From the NCBI GenBank assembly GCA_937998875.1, contig CALLBO010000027.1, positions 1-50,643 of the forward strand: a DNA stretch of 50,643 nt. The letters are read 5' to 3'. Shown piece after piece: positions 17,954-25,740 of the stretch; within the stretch, counting starts at the first letter, position 1, and the number at the start of each line of letters is the position of its first letter. Origin of the DNA: an uncultured Granulosicoccaceae bacterium. GTDB lineage: Bacteria; Pseudomonadota; Gammaproteobacteria; Granulosicoccales; Granulosicoccaceae. Under the pieces are notes generated by a model, which saw only the letters and a program-made list of their open reading frames with translations, was not told the origin of the DNA and did no database searches. The translations under genes were made by a program, and so were the position numbers.

Positions 17954-18429
17954 GCCGCAGCACCTTTATCGATAACCGAGACAACGGCATCCACAATTGA
18001 CTGGTATCCGGTACATCGACAGTAGTTACCCGACAGATGTTCTCTAATAGCTGCCCGATCAGATGCTCCACCCTGTTCAATATATTCGATGCTACTGGCG
18101 ATCATACCGGGTGTGCAGAATCCGCATTGCAGTGCATTGTGTTCTACAAAAGCACGCTGCAATTGTCTACCAACCAACTTGGCAGAGACTCCTTCTATAG
18201 TAGTCACCTGTGAACCATTGGCCTGAACGGCAAGCATTAAACACCCTCTTACAGCAACTCCATCGACCTCTAAGGTGCAGGCGCCACATACCCCCTGCTC
18301 GCAGCCAACATGCGATCCGGTGAGCCCAACATGATCCCTGAGAAAATCCACAAGGTTTGTTCTCACCGGTACGCTGGCTTGTATAGTTTCACCATTCACA
18401 ACGAGTTCTATATCTTGCGTTTGAGCCAT
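17950..18429 (-). CDS. Molybdenum hydroxylase [2Fe-2S] small subunit
   Basis: This 159-residue iron-sulfur subunit has ligands Cys43, Cys48, Cys51 and Cys63 for the ferredoxin-like cluster. Cys102, Cys105, Cys137 and Cys139 serve the C-terminal four-helix cluster. The gene overlaps the large-subunit gene by four bases and follows the FAD-subunit gene by 46 bp, which establishes the FAD, Fe-S, Mo order on the minus strand. It moves electrons from the molybdopterin site towards FAD. Confidence 0.93.
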   Translation of the reverse strand: MAQTQDIELVVNGETIQASVPVRTNLVDFLRDHVGLTGSHVGCEQGVCGACTLEVDGVAVRGCLMLAVQANGSQVTTIEGVSAKLVGRQLQRAFVEHNALQCGFCTPGMIASSIEYIEQGGASDRAAIREHLSGNYCRCTGYQSIVDAVVSVIDKGAAA

Positions 18430-18475
18430 TAATTACTCTCGTTTTTAATTTTGGTAATCGATTGCTGGCACCGGG

Positions 18476-19321
18476 TTACATCGCAAGCAGTGCACGTTTT
18501 AACACCACTTTTGCCAGCTGCACTTTTGTGTCAACCGATACACCAACATCCCCGGTAAACTCGTCAGCTGGCAACGCGTTTTGCGCCTCGAGTATTGCCG
18601 GTTCATCTTTGAACATCGAACCTTCGAGTGCTGCTTCTGCACCGGTAGCACGCAGTGGCTGATCCGCAACACCAAAAAAAATAATTCTAAGACCAGTATA
18701 CGGATTAATTGACTGAGCACTGACGGCAACACCCGCCATCGCATAATCACCATGTCTTCGAGCAAGCTCGTAAAATCCAAATCGCTGTTGATCCGTAGCA
18801 GCGGGAAACTTTATTGAGTGCACCAGTTCATCATCACCCAGTGCAGTTTCATAAATACCTTGAAAGAAATCGTCAGCCGAAATTTCCCTCGGACCGCTTT
18901 GGGAAACGGCCACAATGACCGCATTAAGTGCTTTAAGCACTGCAGGCATTTCTGCAGCAGGATCGGCAAGCGCAGTGCTGCCACCTATGGTGCCCCGATT
19001 GCGCACCGCAGAGTGTGCGACATGAGGTAGCGACAGAGACATGAGAGGAACATGCCGTCGAATCAATTCGGAGTTCAGTAGCGTGGTGTAGCGAACCATA
19101 GATCCGACATGTATCGTATCATCAACCTGCTCAATGAAATCCAGTTCAGCCAGTGCGTTTAGATCAATCAGTACCTCAGGTTGCGCCAGCCTTAAATGCA
19201 TCATTGGCATCAGGCTCTGGCCACCTGCCAGCGGTTGACAGAACCGACCATCATCAGACAACAGCGCTACCGCCTCGGCAACCGTTTGTGGACACTCGTA
19301 TAAGATGTCAGGTGCTTTCAT
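18476..19321 (-). CDS. Molybdenum hydroxylase FAD-binding (medium) subunit
   Basis: This 281-residue CoxM/XdhB-type flavoprotein has LAGGQSLMPMMHLRLAQP (about residues 32-49) and RNRGTIGGSTALADPAAE (about 107-124). Both are FAD-contact loops of the family. A C-terminal CO_deh_flav_C domain follows. It is the first gene of the minus-strand operon for the three-subunit hydroxylase and diverges from the cyclase gene at 19461 across about 140 bp, which should contain both promoters. Confidence 0.93.
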   Translation of the reverse strand: MKAPDILYECPQTVAEAVALLSDDGRFCQPLAGGQSLMPMMHLRLAQPEVLIDLNALAELDFIEQVDDTIHVGSMVRYTTLLNSELIRRHVPLMSLSLPHVAHSAVRNRGTIGGSTALADPAAEMPAVLKALNAVIVAVSQSGPREISADDFFQGIYETALGDDELVHSIKFPAATDQQRFGFYELARRHGDYAMAGVAVSAQSINPYTGLRIIFFGVADQPLRATGAEAALEGSMFKDEPAILEAQNALPADEFTGDVGVSVDTKVQLAKVVLKRALLAM

Positions 19322-19460
19322 TTTTTCTGCAAGAGGGCTTATCGGTCGCTAATTGAATATCTCATGCCCGAGACAGCAGATCAAATTTCCTTGCATTCAC
19401 TAATTTCCACTGAGACACTGGACAAGAAAAGCCTGATTTCAACCATTGAGTGGAGGAAAA

Positions 19461-20414
19461 ATGAAATTCAGTCGCGAAAAGATTTATGAAACAGCAAAAC
19501 AGCTGTCGAACTGGGGCCGATGGGGTGATAAAGACCAGATCGGTACGCTTAACAATATCGAACCATCTGATATTGTCGCTGCAGCAGGACTAATCAAGAA
19601 AGGACAGGTGTTTTCACTAGGCTTAAGCCTTAAAGAACCCATACAATCCGGCTTGTTTGGTGGTCGATGGAATCCTATACATCAAATGCTCGCTACCGGC
19701 ACCGATGCCGCAGCAGGCAAACAGGATGGCGATGGAAAAGCCTACCTTCGGTATGCCGATGATGGCATAAACCTGCCCTGCCAGTGCTCAACCCAATGGG
19801 ATGCGCTTGCCCACATTTTCCTTGATGACAAAATGTACAACGGTTACGACGCAAGCGAGGTCACAGTGCAAGGTGCTGCAAAGCTGGGCATCGAGAACGT
19901 ACGGGATAAAATGGTTGGCCGGGGCGTGCTGCTCGATATCGCACGATACAAAGGTGTAGATTCGCTCGACGATGGCTATCCGATTACCAATGATGATCTT
20001 GAACAGTGTGCCGCCCAACAAAGCGTCAAAATTAAGAAAGGTGACTTTGTAATAGTAAGAACAGGCCACCAGGAACGTTGTTTAGCAAAGCAGGACTGGA
20101 GCGGATACGCCGGAGGTGACGCACCGGGCTTAGCGTTTGAAACAGCACACTGGATAAAAGAAAAGGACATCGCGGCAATCTGTGCAGATACCTGGGGTTG
20201 TGAAGTTCGTCCAAATGAGACCGATGAAGCTAATCAACCGTGGCACTGGGTTGTTATACCGGCAATCGGTGTTTCCATGGGTGAAATATTTTACGTTAAA
20301 GAACTCGCAGAAGACTGTCATCAAGATGGTGTTTATGAGTTTTTCTTTGTCGCACCGCCGTTGCATTTGCCAGGTGGCGCCGGCTCTCCGATAAACCCGC
20401 AAGCAATAAAGTAG
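19461..20414 (+). CDS. Cyclase-family (kynurenine formamidase-like) metal-dependent hydrolase
   Basis: This 317-residue protein belongs to the cyclase family (PF04199 type), whose members hydrolyse cyclic amides, lactones or formamides. The metal-site block is STQWDALAH (near residue 113), the variant with Gln where KynB-type enzymes have His in HxGTHxDxxxH. WHWVVIPAIGVSMGE near the C-terminus is also typical of the longer subfamily. I chose ATG 19461 because GGAGG lies eight bases upstream. The gene begins a plus-strand run and overlaps nothing; the OsmC gene follows after 6 bp. It could open a lactam or lactone in heterocycle breakdown. Confidence 0.8.
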   Translation: MKFSREKIYETAKQLSNWGRWGDKDQIGTLNNIEPSDIVAAAGLIKKGQVFSLGLSLKEPIQSGLFGGRWNPIHQMLATGTDAAAGKQDGDGKAYLRYADDGINLPCQCSTQWDALAHIFLDDKMYNGYDASEVTVQGAAKLGIENVRDKMVGRGVLLDIARYKGVDSLDDGYPITNDDLEQCAAQQSVKIKKGDFVIVRTGHQERCLAKQDWSGYAGGDAPGLAFETAHWIKEKDIAAICADTWGCEVRPNETDEANQPWHWVVIPAIGVSMGEIFYVKELAEDCHQDGVYEFFFVAPPLHLPGGAGSPINPQAIK

Positions 20415-20420
20415 CGCGCA

Positions 20421-20921
20421 ATGACTAAAACTTCAGTGTTTGATCGGGAGCAGATGCAGGTACGCTTTGACTGCCGCGGTACCGCAACCGGTAAAATGCG
20501 TAACAATCTTTCTGTGTCTATGGTCAAACCATTTCAGGAATCATTTGAAATGGCCACAGACGAAGGGCCATTCCACGGCGGGGATTCCACTGCTCCACCA
20601 CCACTTGCATTATTTGTCGGCGGGTTGACTGGCTGCATCATGACGCAAATTCGCGCTTTTGCGAAACGCCTTGGCGTAACCCTCACTGACTTACACGTTG
20701 ACGTGCGAGTTATCTGGAATTGGCAGAAAACCGGTAAAACCTACACAACTGCACCGGAATCGTTCGAGATTGACATTGATATAGATAGTCCCAATGAGGA
20801 GCCTGAAATCCTTGCCTTGATCGACGCTGCAAAACAAGGTTGCTTTATAGAGCAAACACTAAAGCAACCCAACGTTGTACGCCACCGATTTAAAACTCCA
20901 GACGGATGGCAGGACGCGTAA
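20421..20921 (+). CDS. OsmC-family protein
   Basis: This 166-residue protein has the two redox Cys of the OsmC/Ohr fold: one in FVGGLTGCIMTQ (about residue 75) and one in AKQGCFIEQTL (about 141). OsmC/Ohr proteins reduce organic hydroperoxides using these Cys. This member is of the divergent group often found in aromatic catabolic loci. It is 6 bp after the cyclase gene and likely co-transcribed with it. A second OsmC gene lies at 34222. Confidence 0.8.
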   Translation: MTKTSVFDREQMQVRFDCRGTATGKMRNNLSVSMVKPFQESFEMATDEGPFHGGDSTAPPPLALFVGGLTGCIMTQIRAFAKRLGVTLTDLHVDVRVIWNWQKTGKTYTTAPESFEIDIDIDSPNEEPEILALIDAAKQGCFIEQTLKQPNVVRHRFKTPDGWQDA

Positions 20922-21018
20922 CTCCGCCGTAGCGCTTCGATGAAACTTTCCGATAAGACAAATACAATGTTCTTATCACTATTAGTAATACTGCCATGCT
21001 TCCTAAAATAAGGTTTCT

Positions 21019-22257
21019 TTGAATATAAACTCAGGTAACTCACCTCATAAGCATTCAAAGCGTGCAGTCATTATCGGAGGATCAATTGCTGGTCTGACCT
21101 GTGGTCTTGCCTTGCTCAAAATCGGATGGGACGTTCAGATATTCGAGGCCACCGAGGGCGAGCTGGAACAACGTGGTGCGGGAATCATTACTCATCAGGC
21201 ATTGTTTGATGTACTAAAACATATTGGCGTATCAACCGAACAGGATATCGGGGTATCCATAGTCACTCGCAAGACGTTTTCAAGAGCCGGAAAAATCACA
21301 GACACGCTGAACCTCCCACAAATTGCAACATCCTGGGGACGCATGTACCAGCTACTTCGGCGACACTTCCCTGATAATCGTTATCAACAGAACAAAGTGC
21401 TGCACACTTTTTATCAGCAGACAAACAAAGTTGTTGCAAACTTTACAGATGGATCAACTGCGACAGCCGATCTGCTGGTTGCAGCAGATGGAATACGATC
21501 CACCATCAGAAACCAGCTGGAACCGAAGGCTCAACCTGAGTATGCGGGCTATATTGCCTGGCGAGGACTGATAGACGAACAAAACTTAAGTAAACAGGAA
21601 CAGCAGGAACTTTTCCCCTACTTTACGTTTTGCCTGCCCGAAGGTGAACAGGTATTAACCTATCCCATTGCCGGCAAGCAGCATCAGGTAGGTGTTGGTA
21701 AGCGGCGCTACAACGTCGTGTGGTATCGCCCGGCTGCCAAGGAAACAACTTTGCAGGATCTGTTAACCGACAGTGAAGGCAACAATAACGGGGAGTCAAT
21801 TGCCCCTGATAAGGTAAGGCCTGAAATAATTCAACAGATGCGAGGAGATGCAGAAAGATTGCTTTCACCGCAGCATCTCAACCTGATTAAAAAGCTTGAT
21901 AAACCCTTTATCCAACCGATCTATGACTTAACCACTACCCGCATGGTTCACCAACAGGTAGTACTCATTGGAGACGCAGCCTTCACCGCCCGCCCTCATC
22001 TTGGTGTTGGTATCACCAAAGCCGCGGAGGATGCTTTTGCTCTTGCCGGCGCGCTGGGTGCTCACAATGACCTTCACGTTGCATTGCAACAGTTTGAAGC
22101 ACAACGCCAGCATCGTGGCCGTGCGTGGGTAGATAATTCGCGTGAACTCGGCGCGTATCTGCAGGCACAGCTTAAAAGTGAAAAGGAACGCCACTTTGCG
22201 AGCTTACACCGAACTACTGAAGCAGTTATGCGTGAGACCGCAAGCCCGTTTGTGTAA
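21019..22257 (+). CDS. FAD-dependent aromatic monooxygenase, 2,6-dihydroxypyridine 3-monooxygenase-like
   Basis: This 412-residue class A flavoprotein monooxygenase has the Rossmann dinucleotide motif GGSIAGLTCGLAL at about residues 18-30. A DG-type second motif is ADGIRSTIR (about 156-164), and the C-terminal FAD motif is LIGDAAFTARPHLGVGITKA (about 316-335). PHLGVG in place of the more usual PxxGxG, together with the segment AGYIAWRG, recalls 2,6-dihydroxypyridine 3-monooxygenase of the nicotine pathway. The enzyme would hydroxylate a hydroxypyridine with O2 and NAD(P)H. The start codon is TTG at 21019. A flavin-reductase gene follows, although class A enzymes do not normally need one. The exact ring substrate is open. 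Confidence 0.8.
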   Translation: MNINSGNSPHKHSKRAVIIGGSIAGLTCGLALLKIGWDVQIFEATEGELEQRGAGIITHQALFDVLKHIGVSTEQDIGVSIVTRKTFSRAGKITDTLNLPQIATSWGRMYQLLRRHFPDNRYQQNKVLHTFYQQTNKVVANFTDGSTATADLLVAADGIRSTIRNQLEPKAQPEYAGYIAWRGLIDEQNLSKQEQQELFPYFTFCLPEGEQVLTYPIAGKQHQVGVGKRRYNVVWYRPAAKETTLQDLLTDSEGNNNGESIAPDKVRPEIIQQMRGDAERLLSPQHLNLIKKLDKPFIQPIYDLTTTRMVHQQVVLIGDAAFTARPHLGVGITKAAEDAFALAGALGAHNDLHVALQQFEAQRQHRGRAWVDNSRELGAYLQAQLKSEKERHFASLHRTTEAVMRETASPFV

Positions 22258-22309
22258 ACTATAGGAACAACTATAGTCATTGAGTGGGCACAGAGTGCTC
22301 CCGATGGAT

Positions 22310-22320
22310 ACTAAATTAGT
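22310..22320. promoter_or_regulatory. Inverted repeat ACTAAATTAGT upstream of the flavin reductase gene
   Basis: A perfect 5-bp inverted repeat around a central A lies 25 bp before the reductase start. Its half-sites (ACTAA/TTAGT) resemble those of the palindrome at 23864-23875, but with inverted spacing. It may be a weak operator or may be chance. Confidence 0.25.
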
Positions 22321-22344
22321 GATATTGGATGGGAGATAATCTAA

Positions 22345-23298
22345 ATGACAAGTGATGCAACCTCCCCCGAATTTTGCGATCAGTTCAGCGCTCAGGATTT
22401 TCGCAGAGCGCTGGGCAACTTTGCCACTGGCGTTACTATAATAACTGCACGAAGCGCAGAGGGTGATCTGGTCGGTACAACAGCCAGCAGCTTTAACTCA
22501 CTTTCACTGGATCCACCACTTATCCTTTGGAGTTGTATAAAAGAATCTCGCGCTTGCCCGATTTATGAATCCGCAGACTACTTTGCTGTTAACGTGCTTG
22601 CATCCGATCAAATGGAGCTATCCAACCACTTTGCCAGACAACAGTTAGATAAATTCGCAGGCATTGACTGGGAAGAAGGCATTGGCGGAGTACCAGTTTT
22701 CCCGAACTGCGCCGCACGATTCCAGTGCGAGACTCACGATAAGTTCGACGGAGGAGACCACTGGATATTCGTTGGAAAGGTGATTGCATTCGATGATTTC
22801 GGTCGTTCCCCATTGTGTTTCCACCAGGGTTCGTATGCGACACTATTCAGCCACCCCGGCGCTTCATCCAAAACTGACAGTGACACCACTAACAGTGACA
22901 GCAACGGACGATTGGCCAACCATAAGTTTTTCCTGATGTTAAAAGCCGTTCGCGCCTATCAGGATGCGTATCAGCCAAAGCTTAAATCGCTCGAGCTAAA
23001 CCTTATTGAGTCTCGTGTGCTCTTGTTCGTCCACGATTATCCGGGAATCGATGCAGGTGCTTTGAGCAGCCACGTAAACGCACCAATCAATGAGGTTACA
23101 GAGGCGCAAGCCAACCTTGGCAATCGAGGTTTTGTAGTCGTAGATGGTAATGGCTGCAACCTGACTGACAAAGGACAGGCAAAAGCCAATGAGTGCTGGG
23201 AGTTAGCTGCAGCACATGCTAAACAGGCTTTCGCCAATTTCAGCGATGAACAAATTGATAATTTCAGCGACGTATTAAATGCCCTGATAGCACAATAG
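22345..23298 (+). CDS. Flavin reductase with C-terminal MarR-like domain
   Basis: The first ~170 residues form a flavin reductase (DIM6/NTAB, HpaC-like) domain, with FATGVTIIT and FNSLSLDPPLILW as FMN-contact segments. From about residue 195 a second domain follows with LNLIESRVLLFVHDYPG and a winged-helix-like layout, similar to the MarR-type tail of the reductase component C1 of p-hydroxyphenylacetate hydroxylase. In C1 that domain binds the aromatic substrate and stimulates flavin reduction. Here it could couple reduced-flavin supply to substrate level. It is 317 residues and lies after the monooxygenase gene. A partner two-component monooxygenase is not present in the window. Confidence 0.75.
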   Translation: MTSDATSPEFCDQFSAQDFRRALGNFATGVTIITARSAEGDLVGTTASSFNSLSLDPPLILWSCIKESRACPIYESADYFAVNVLASDQMELSNHFARQQLDKFAGIDWEEGIGGVPVFPNCAARFQCETHDKFDGGDHWIFVGKVIAFDDFGRSPLCFHQGSYATLFSHPGASSKTDSDTTNSDSNGRLANHKFFLMLKAVRAYQDAYQPKLKSLELNLIESRVLLFVHDYPGIDAGALSSHVNAPINEVTEAQANLGNRGFVVVDGNGCNLTDKGQAKANECWELAAAHAKQAFANFSDEQIDNFSDVLNALIAQ

Positions 23299-23315
23299 CG
23301 AGTTCACAATTGAAG

Positions 23316-23729
23316 TCATTGCAGCTTGCACAATAACTTTAACAACTGTTTTGTCTCAACCTCTGTTAGCGGCTCAGCAGTTTTATCTGACACCACCAAT
23401 GCATCAGTGACCGCAGCCTGTACTACACGTTCGCCTTTGGCTGTCAGACTGATAAGCTGCCGTCTTGCGTCTTTCGGATCTTTTTTACTTATCACGAGCT
23501 TACGCTGACGTAATCGGTCAACAACTCCCTTGATAGTGGCGACATCCATCGCAGTCAAGCGACCTAACTCATTCTGTGAAAGTGCACCGCGTTCCAGTAG
23601 TTTGGCCATAGCAGCAAAGCGGGTTGGCGTAAGATCCGCGGGCATATGATCGCTGAAAATAGTGCTGTGCCGCTGACTGACTTTTCTGAGAATGAAGCCA
23701 ATCTGATCCTCTAAAATGTAGGGTCTCAT
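23316..23729 (-). CDS. MarR-family transcriptional regulator
   Basis: This 137-residue protein has a MarR winged-helix domain. LSQNELGRLTAMDVATIKGV (about residues 50-70) is the helix-turn-helix and RQRKLVISKKDPKDARRQLIS is the wing with the conserved DxRxxx. I chose ATG at 23727-23729, although the frame is open to 23993, because the shorter form has the usual MarR length and the extension resembles nothing. It is transcribed against the enamidase gene. A 12-bp palindrome lies between them at 23864-23875. By position it is the likely ligand-sensing repressor of the cluster, comparable in role to NicR of nicotinate loci. Confidence 0.8.
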   Translation of the reverse strand: MRPYILEDQIGFILRKVSQRHSTIFSDHMPADLTPTRFAAMAKLLERGALSQNELGRLTAMDVATIKGVVDRLRQRKLVISKKDPKDARRQLISLTAKGERVVQAAVTDALVVSDKTAEPLTEVETKQLLKLLCKLQ

Positions 23730-23842
23730 AGATACCTGAGAATCATCGGAAATTAACCTCAAGACAACTGCAATGTACTGAACCAAAACACAACGCAGAT
23801 TGTAGAACGCGCCAATCCGGGAGAGCGTGGTGACATTCAGAC

Positions 23843-23875
23843 TTGACCTTATCGAGTGGTTACTTAGTATACTAA
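23843..23875 (+). promoter_or_regulatory. Promoter and MarR-operator-like palindrome for the enamidase gene
   Basis: TTGACC (23843-23848) and TAGTAT (23865-23870), 16 bp apart, make a plausible sigma-70 promoter. The perfect palindrome TTAGTATACTAA (23864-23875) covers the -10 box, an ideal position for a repressor. It lies between the divergent MarR and enamidase genes. Binding by the adjacent MarR protein is inference. Confidence 0.5.
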
Positions 23876-23917
23876 CAATCCTTGAATCAGTCACATAGAT
23901 CACGCAGAGAAAAGCCA

Positions 23918-25099
23918 ATGGCCGATAGCGCGAAGCAAAAACTGGTTGTGACCAACATTGCTCAAATACTGACCGGCAAACTGGAAGAGCCACTGATTGA
24001 CGGCAATTGTCTGGTGTGTGAAAACGGACTTATTAGCGCGATTGGCTATGAAAAGGACCTTGATACATCACAGGCCACCACCACCATTAACGCCAATGAT
24101 ACCTGGCTATCCCCCGGCCTCATAGACAGCCACGTACACCCGGTTATCGGCGACTACACTCCCAGGCAGCAACAGCTGGGATGGATTGACTCCTGCTTAC
24201 ACGGCGGTGTTACGACGATGATATCAGCCGGAGAAGTACATGCTCCCGGACGCCCGAAAGACATTGTTGGCTTGAAAGCCATGGCCATCGCATCACAACG
24301 ATGGTACGAGAATTTTCGACCATCCGGCGTGAAGATGCTGGCCGGTGCACCGGTACTCGAAGAAGGCATGGAAGAAGAAGATTTTAAAGAGCTATCAGAA
24401 GCCGGTGTAAAGCTATTGGGTGAGGTAGGGCTCGGTTCAGTTAAAGCCGGTGAGACCGCGGCACAAATGGTTAAATGGGCACGCAAGTATGGAATTCAGT
24501 CAACTATTCATACCGGTGGACCATCCATACCCGGTTCTGGCTTGATAGACAAAGATGTTGTACTGGAGGCAGACGCCGATATTATCGGCCATATAAACGG
24601 CGGTCACACAGCCTTGCCTGATGATCAGATTACCTGCCTGTGTGAAAGCTGCTCTCGTGGCATTGAGATTGTACATAACGGCAACGAGCGTGCCGGCCTT
24701 CTTGCCATGCGTACCGCATTTGAAATAGAGCAGTCAGAACGCGTCATCCTGGGTACGGACTCACCTGCAGGCTCCGGTGTGCAACCGCTGGGAATCTTAC
24801 GGATGATAGCCATGCTATCCAGCCTGGGTAACGTACCTGCAGAGATAGCATTTTGCTTCGCGACAGGTAACACAGCACGTATGCGTGAACTGGACACCGG
24901 CATTATAGAAATAGGTAAATCAGCTGACTTTATCTTACTTGATCAGGCACAACATGCACCTGGCAAAGATATGCTTGAGAGTATTCATCAGGGTAACTTG
25001 CCCGGCATTGGTATGACGGTTATTGATGGCATAGTCCGCTCTCACAGAAGTCGTAATACTCCTCCTGCCACGCGGTTGCCGGAAGTTATCGGCACATAA
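23918..25099 (+). CDS. ena: Enamidase-like amidohydrolase
   Basis: This 393-residue metal-dependent amidohydrolase has the H-x-H pair at His72/His74 (GLIDSHVHP). LLGEVGLGSV follows near residue 167, GHINGGH near 226, and a GTDSPAGSG segment near 280 carries the C-terminal Asp. Overall it resembles enamidase of the Eubacterium barkeri nicotinate pathway. That enzyme hydrolyses 1,4,5,6-tetrahydro-6-oxonicotinate to 2-formylglutarate. The adjacent Hnr-like gene, on the opposite strand, would make exactly that substrate. I chose ATG 23918 over the upstream TTG. Many similar amidohydrolases act on other rings, so the assignment rests on context as well as similarity. Confidence 0.65.
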   Translation: MADSAKQKLVVTNIAQILTGKLEEPLIDGNCLVCENGLISAIGYEKDLDTSQATTTINANDTWLSPGLIDSHVHPVIGDYTPRQQQLGWIDSCLHGGVTTMISAGEVHAPGRPKDIVGLKAMAIASQRWYENFRPSGVKMLAGAPVLEEGMEEEDFKELSEAGVKLLGEVGLGSVKAGETAAQMVKWARKYGIQSTIHTGGPSIPGSGLIDKDVVLEADADIIGHINGGHTALPDDQITCLCESCSRGIEIVHNGNERAGLLAMRTAFEIEQSERVILGTDSPAGSGVQPLGILRMIAMLSSLGNVPAEIAFCFATGNTARMRELDTGIIEIGKSADFILLDQAQHAPGKDMLESIHQGNLPGIGMTVIDGIVRSHRSRNTPPATRLPEVIGT

Positions 25100-25126
25100 C
25101 ATATTCCGTTATGCTACGCCGGAGTC

Positions 25127-25732
25127 TCAGCGCAGACCGTCCTCACCTTTTGCATCAGCGGCTTCCAGTCCTCCTACTCGTGGCAATGGCCGCCCGGTGT
25201 CTGTGACCACTATTGAAACCATAATTTCATTCGCACGAGGGGCATCATTAATACGGACTTCCATGCCATCAAAGTGCGATCTCACATAAGCCGCATCTTT
25301 ATGACCAAGTGGTACATCGAGCGGCTGGCCCATTGATCCCATCTTTTTTGAAGATGGCACCAGGGCCGCGCCTTTCTCCACTGCCTGCCTGAGTGGCTTG
25401 CCAAGTCTGGGGTGCAGTATGGCAGCCGCGTGCTCAAGTTCCCCGTTTTCGCCAACCATGGCTGCTTTGCCGTAGCTTTCGGTTTGCGACGGATCAATAC
25501 CCAAAGCTTCAACGCATTTTCTGCCTAATAAATCGCCCAGTTCTTCACCGATAGTCATCAGGGCATCGAGATCCTCTTGATAAACACCCGCAAATGGATT
25601 TTCGATCACTGCGGTAGAGGCGGCACGGCGTGTGGGCGGACTGATCTGCCTACCCATCTCCAGGTGAGTGTCTTCTACGGTGGTAACAATTTTTCTTATC
25701 TTCATTTCATGTTCACTTTGTTCCGTACTCAT
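25127..25732 (-). CDS. AA_synth-family protein (amino acid synthesis family)
   Basis: This 201-residue protein matches the AA_synth/DUF1185 family from MKIRKIVTTVEDTH onward (about residue 10), with AVIENPFAGVY and a CVEALG segment typical of the family. The molecular function is not known to me. Members are commonly found next to 6-hydroxynicotinate-reductase-like and XDH-like genes. Here the gene lies 8 bp after the Hnr-like gene and is probably in the same minus-strand transcript. The frame begins at ATG 25732, but the internal ATG at the start of the conserved block may be the true start. Confidence 0.75.
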   Translation of the reverse strand: MSTEQSEHEMKIRKIVTTVEDTHLEMGRQISPPTRRAASTAVIENPFAGVYQEDLDALMTIGEELGDLLGRKCVEALGIDPSQTESYGKAAMVGENGELEHAAAILHPRLGKPLRQAVEKGAALVPSSKKMGSMGQPLDVPLGHKDAAYVRSHFDGMEVRINDAPRANEIMVSIVVTDTGRPLPRVGGLEAADAKGEDGLR

Positions 25733-25740
25733 GGATATTT

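Noticed and set aside
23730..23993. Long N-terminal extension of the MarR protein to 23993
   Set aside because: The extension has no family similarity, overlaps the enamidase promoter and its start, and the internal ATG gives the usual MarR length.
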